From Paenibacillus sp. DMB5 (GTDB taxonomy: Bacteria > Bacillota > Bacilli > Paenibacillales > Paenibacillaceae), in assembly GCF_001517085.1 (NCBI RefSeq), contig NZ_LRAC01000161.1, positions 1-32,509 on the forward strand: a stretch of 32,509 nt of DNA, in the 5' to 3' direction. The notes beneath the pieces were generated by a model, which saw only the letters and a program-made list of their open reading frames with translations, searched no databases and was not told the DNA's origin. Shown piece after piece: positions 30,699 to 32,509 of this stretch (positions are counted from its first letter, which is position 1; every line of letters starts with the position of its first letter). The position numbers were made by a program, and so were the translations under genes.

Positions 30699-32380
30699 CA
30701 CAAAGTTCAAATCCGCTGCAGCTTGCCAATGAGCGGGTGAAAGAAGCGGTTGCAGGTGCTATTCTGGCGGCCGGTCTAGTAACACAGGAAGAGCTTCCGG
30801 CCATTGCGCTGGAAGTGCCGAAAGACAAGGCTCATGGAGATTTGGCGACCAATGCCGCTATGCAGCTCACCAAGATTGCAAAGCGCAACCCACGTCAAAT
30901 TGCGGAAGCTATTATTGAGCATCTGGACACTGCTTCAGCCTCTATTGAAAAAGCGGAAATCGCCGGTCCGGGATTCATCAACTTTACGCTCTCCAAGAGC
31001 TACCTTTATCCGGTCATCGGTCTTGTCACAGAGCAGGGCGACAATTACGGCCGGATTGAGACAGGCAAAGGCAAAAAGGTGGAAATGGAGTTTGTCAGCG
31101 CCAACCCTACCGGCAGCCTGCATCTCGGACATGCCCGCGGCGCGGCTGTCGGCGATGCCCTCTGCAATGTGTTGGATTTTGCCGGTTACCAGGTAACCCG
31201 CGAATACTACATTAATGATGCCGGTAACCAGGTGAACAATCTGTGCAAATCGATCGAGGCCCGCTACCTGCAGGAGCTCGGCCAGCCGGCGGAAATGCCG
31301 GAGGACGGCTACCACGGTGAGGACATCAAGGGATTTGCCAAGGAGCTCGTTGCCGAAAAGGGCGACAGCCTGCTGGAGATGACTCCGGGAGACCGTGCGG
31401 CATTTTTCCGTACCTACGGGCTTACGAAGGAACTTAACAAGATCAAACGCGACCTTGAACGCTTCCGGGTCAATTTCGACATCTGGTTCAGCGAGACCTC
31501 GCTGTACGAGAACGGCCAGGTGCTGCGCTCACTGGATGAGCTGCGTGACCGCGGCGAAGTATATGAGCAGGACGGCGCTACCTGGCTGAATACGACCAAA
31601 TACGGTGATGACAAGGACCGCGTGCTGATCAAGAACGACGGCACCTACACCTACCTGACACCGGATATCGCTTATCACAACGATAAGTATGAGCGCGGCT
31701 ACGATACCATGATCAACATCTGGGGCGCCGACCACCACGGCTATATTCCGCGGATGAAGGCAGCGATGTCTGCGCTCGGCAATGACCCTGAGAAGCTGGT
31801 CGTGCTGATTGCCCAGATGGTCAGCCTGTTCCAGAACGGCGAGAAGGTCAAAATGTCCAAGCGTACCGGCAAGGCCGTTACGATGGAAGACCTGATGGAA
31901 GAAGTCGGACTCGACGCGATCCGCTACTTCTTCACCATGCGCAGCATGGATTCTCATCTTGATTTCGACATGGATCTGGCGATTTCCACATCCAATGAGA
32001 ATCCTGTCTATTATGTGCAGTATGCGCATGCGCGGATCTGCAGCATTTTCCGCCAGGCTGAGGAGCAGGGCATTACCGTGCCGGCTATCGATCAGATTGA
32101 CTTCAGCAAGCTGACAGCCGTTCACGAATATGACCTGCTGCGCAAAATCGGTGAGCTGCCTGCCGAGATTGCTATTGCTGCCGACAGCTATGCACCGCAC
32201 CGCCTGATCCGCTACGTGTACGATCTGGCAGCGCAGTTCCATAGCTATTACAAGGCTGAGCGCGTCATCACTGACGACGCTGCCCAGACCGTGGCCCGCC
32301 TCGCCCTTCTGGGCGCGGCCCGCACCACCATCGCCAACGTCCTGCGTCTCGTTGGCGTAACTGCTCCTGAGCGGATGTAA
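30695..32380 (+). CDS. argS: Arginine--tRNA ligase ArgS
   Basis: A 561-aa class I aminoacyl-tRNA synthetase that charges tRNA-Arg. N-terminal Add-1 domain (about 1-110), Rossmann catalytic domain with the HIGH-type motif HLGHARG (143-149) and the KMSKS-type motif KMSKRTG, then the DALR anticodon-binding helical domain at the C-terminus (RLALLGAARTTIANVLRLVGV). Complete. The ATG overlaps the ywiB stop by four bases. A strong terminator follows. Confidence 0.98.
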   Translation: MTQSSNPLQLANERVKEAVAGAILAAGLVTQEELPAIALEVPKDKAHGDLATNAAMQLTKIAKRNPRQIAEAIIEHLDTASASIEKAEIAGPGFINFTLSKSYLYPVIGLVTEQGDNYGRIETGKGKKVEMEFVSANPTGSLHLGHARGAAVGDALCNVLDFAGYQVTREYYINDAGNQVNNLCKSIEARYLQELGQPAEMPEDGYHGEDIKGFAKELVAEKGDSLLEMTPGDRAAFFRTYGLTKELNKIKRDLERFRVNFDIWFSETSLYENGQVLRSLDELRDRGEVYEQDGATWLNTTKYGDDKDRVLIKNDGTYTYLTPDIAYHNDKYERGYDTMINIWGADHHGYIPRMKAAMSALGNDPEKLVVLIAQMVSLFQNGEKVKMSKRTGKAVTMEDLMEEVGLDAIRYFFTMRSMDSHLDFDMDLAISTSNENPVYYVQYAHARICSIFRQAEEQGITVPAIDQIDFSKLTAVHEYDLLRKIGELPAEIAIAADSYAPHRLIRYVYDLAAQFHSYYKAERVITDDAAQTVARLALLGAARTTIANVLRLVGVTAPERM

Positions 32381-32398
32381 CACCCGCTCAGCACACCA

Positions 32399-32430
32399 AG
32401 CACCGCCTCCCCCGGGAGGCGGTGCTTTTT
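32399..32430 (+). terminator. Terminator after argS
   Basis: AGCACCGCCTCCC pairs with GGGAGGCGGTGCT around a two- to three-base loop and is followed by TTTT. Confidence 0.93.
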
Positions 32431-32509
32431 GGTGCCGCCGGCGCTGCGCCCGGCGGCTGTCGCCCGCCGCAGTGCGCGGCGGGGCTAACGGGCCTACGCC
32501 TTCGCGGCA
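32431..32509. other. Very GC-rich palindromic tail
   Basis: The last 79 bases are roughly 80% G+C, well above the rest of the window. They contain two clear inverted repeats (GCCGCCGG...CCGGCGGC and GCCGC...GCGGC). No gene is visible. The segment is cut off by the window end. Confidence 0.5.

Noticed and set aside
31529..32383. 284-codon minus-strand open frame opposite argS
   Set aside because: It lies antisense to a highly conserved synthetase and has no start signal or family.

Overview
The window looks like a low- to mid-GC, spore-forming, flagellated Firmicute of the Paenibacillus type. The reasons are the gene order from the rRNA operon through guaB-dacA-pdxS-pdxT-serS-tRNA-Ser (the arrangement near the origin in Bacillus), an SspP-type small acid-soluble spore protein, a spore-type pbpG next to ywhD, ywiB-argS, a MotA/MotB stator, strong Shine-Dalgarno sequences with frequent GTG/TTG starts, and two ydaO-type (c-di-AMP) riboswitches in front of NlpC/P60 hydrolases. 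No insertion sequence, phage gene, CRISPR array or toxin-antitoxin pair was seen. This is mostly housekeeping chromosome with regulatory detail between the genes.

Layout. 1-300: 3' tip of 23S rRNA, 5S rRNA and terminator. 300-6740: guaB (GMP synthesis), dacA (cell-wall carboxypeptidase, broken here by a one-base frameshift), pdxS-pdxT (pyridoxal phosphate synthase), serS and tRNA-Ser(UGA). 6800-8610: a small unknown protein coupled to sspP, then a lipoprotein. 8637-9762 (minus): a RimJ/RimL-type acetyltransferase and tadA. 9819-9977: a dense, ordered cluster of DnaA-box-like sites. 10079-13096: a membrane PAS histidine kinase of the sporulation-kinase type and rluF. 13179-14778 (minus): motA-motB. 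14983-16850: a small unknown gene, a pterin carbinolamine dehydratase, a membrane-anchored cytochrome c and a GNAT enzyme.

17158-18955 (minus): two paralogous secreted NlpC/P60 hydrolases, each with its own promoter, c-di-AMP riboswitch and terminator, apparently a tandem duplication of the whole unit. 19045-21901 (minus): an M1-type metallopeptidase followed by a membrane protein that seems split in two at a seven-base homopolymer. 22060-26183: ywhD, an AbrB-like regulator with an added Cys4 motif and HTH, a 3-methyladenine DNA glycosylase, and pbpG with a forespore-type promoter. 26413-30048: a secreted BNR/Ycf48-like repeat protein, a nitrilase-family hydrolase paired with a GNAT enzyme, and another GNAT enzyme. 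30255-32380: ywiB and argS, then a terminator and a very GC-rich tail.

How it fits together. Several genes concern the cell wall (dacA, two NlpC/P60, pbpG) or sporulation (sspP, sensor kinase, pbpG). The most notable non-coding signals are the DnaA-box cluster between tadA and the sensor kinase, the duplicated c-di-AMP riboswitches, the forespore promoter of pbpG, and several perfect hairpins in 5' leaders. Two frameshifts (dacA and the split membrane protein) could be real mutations or sequence errors. The sequence alone cannot say which.
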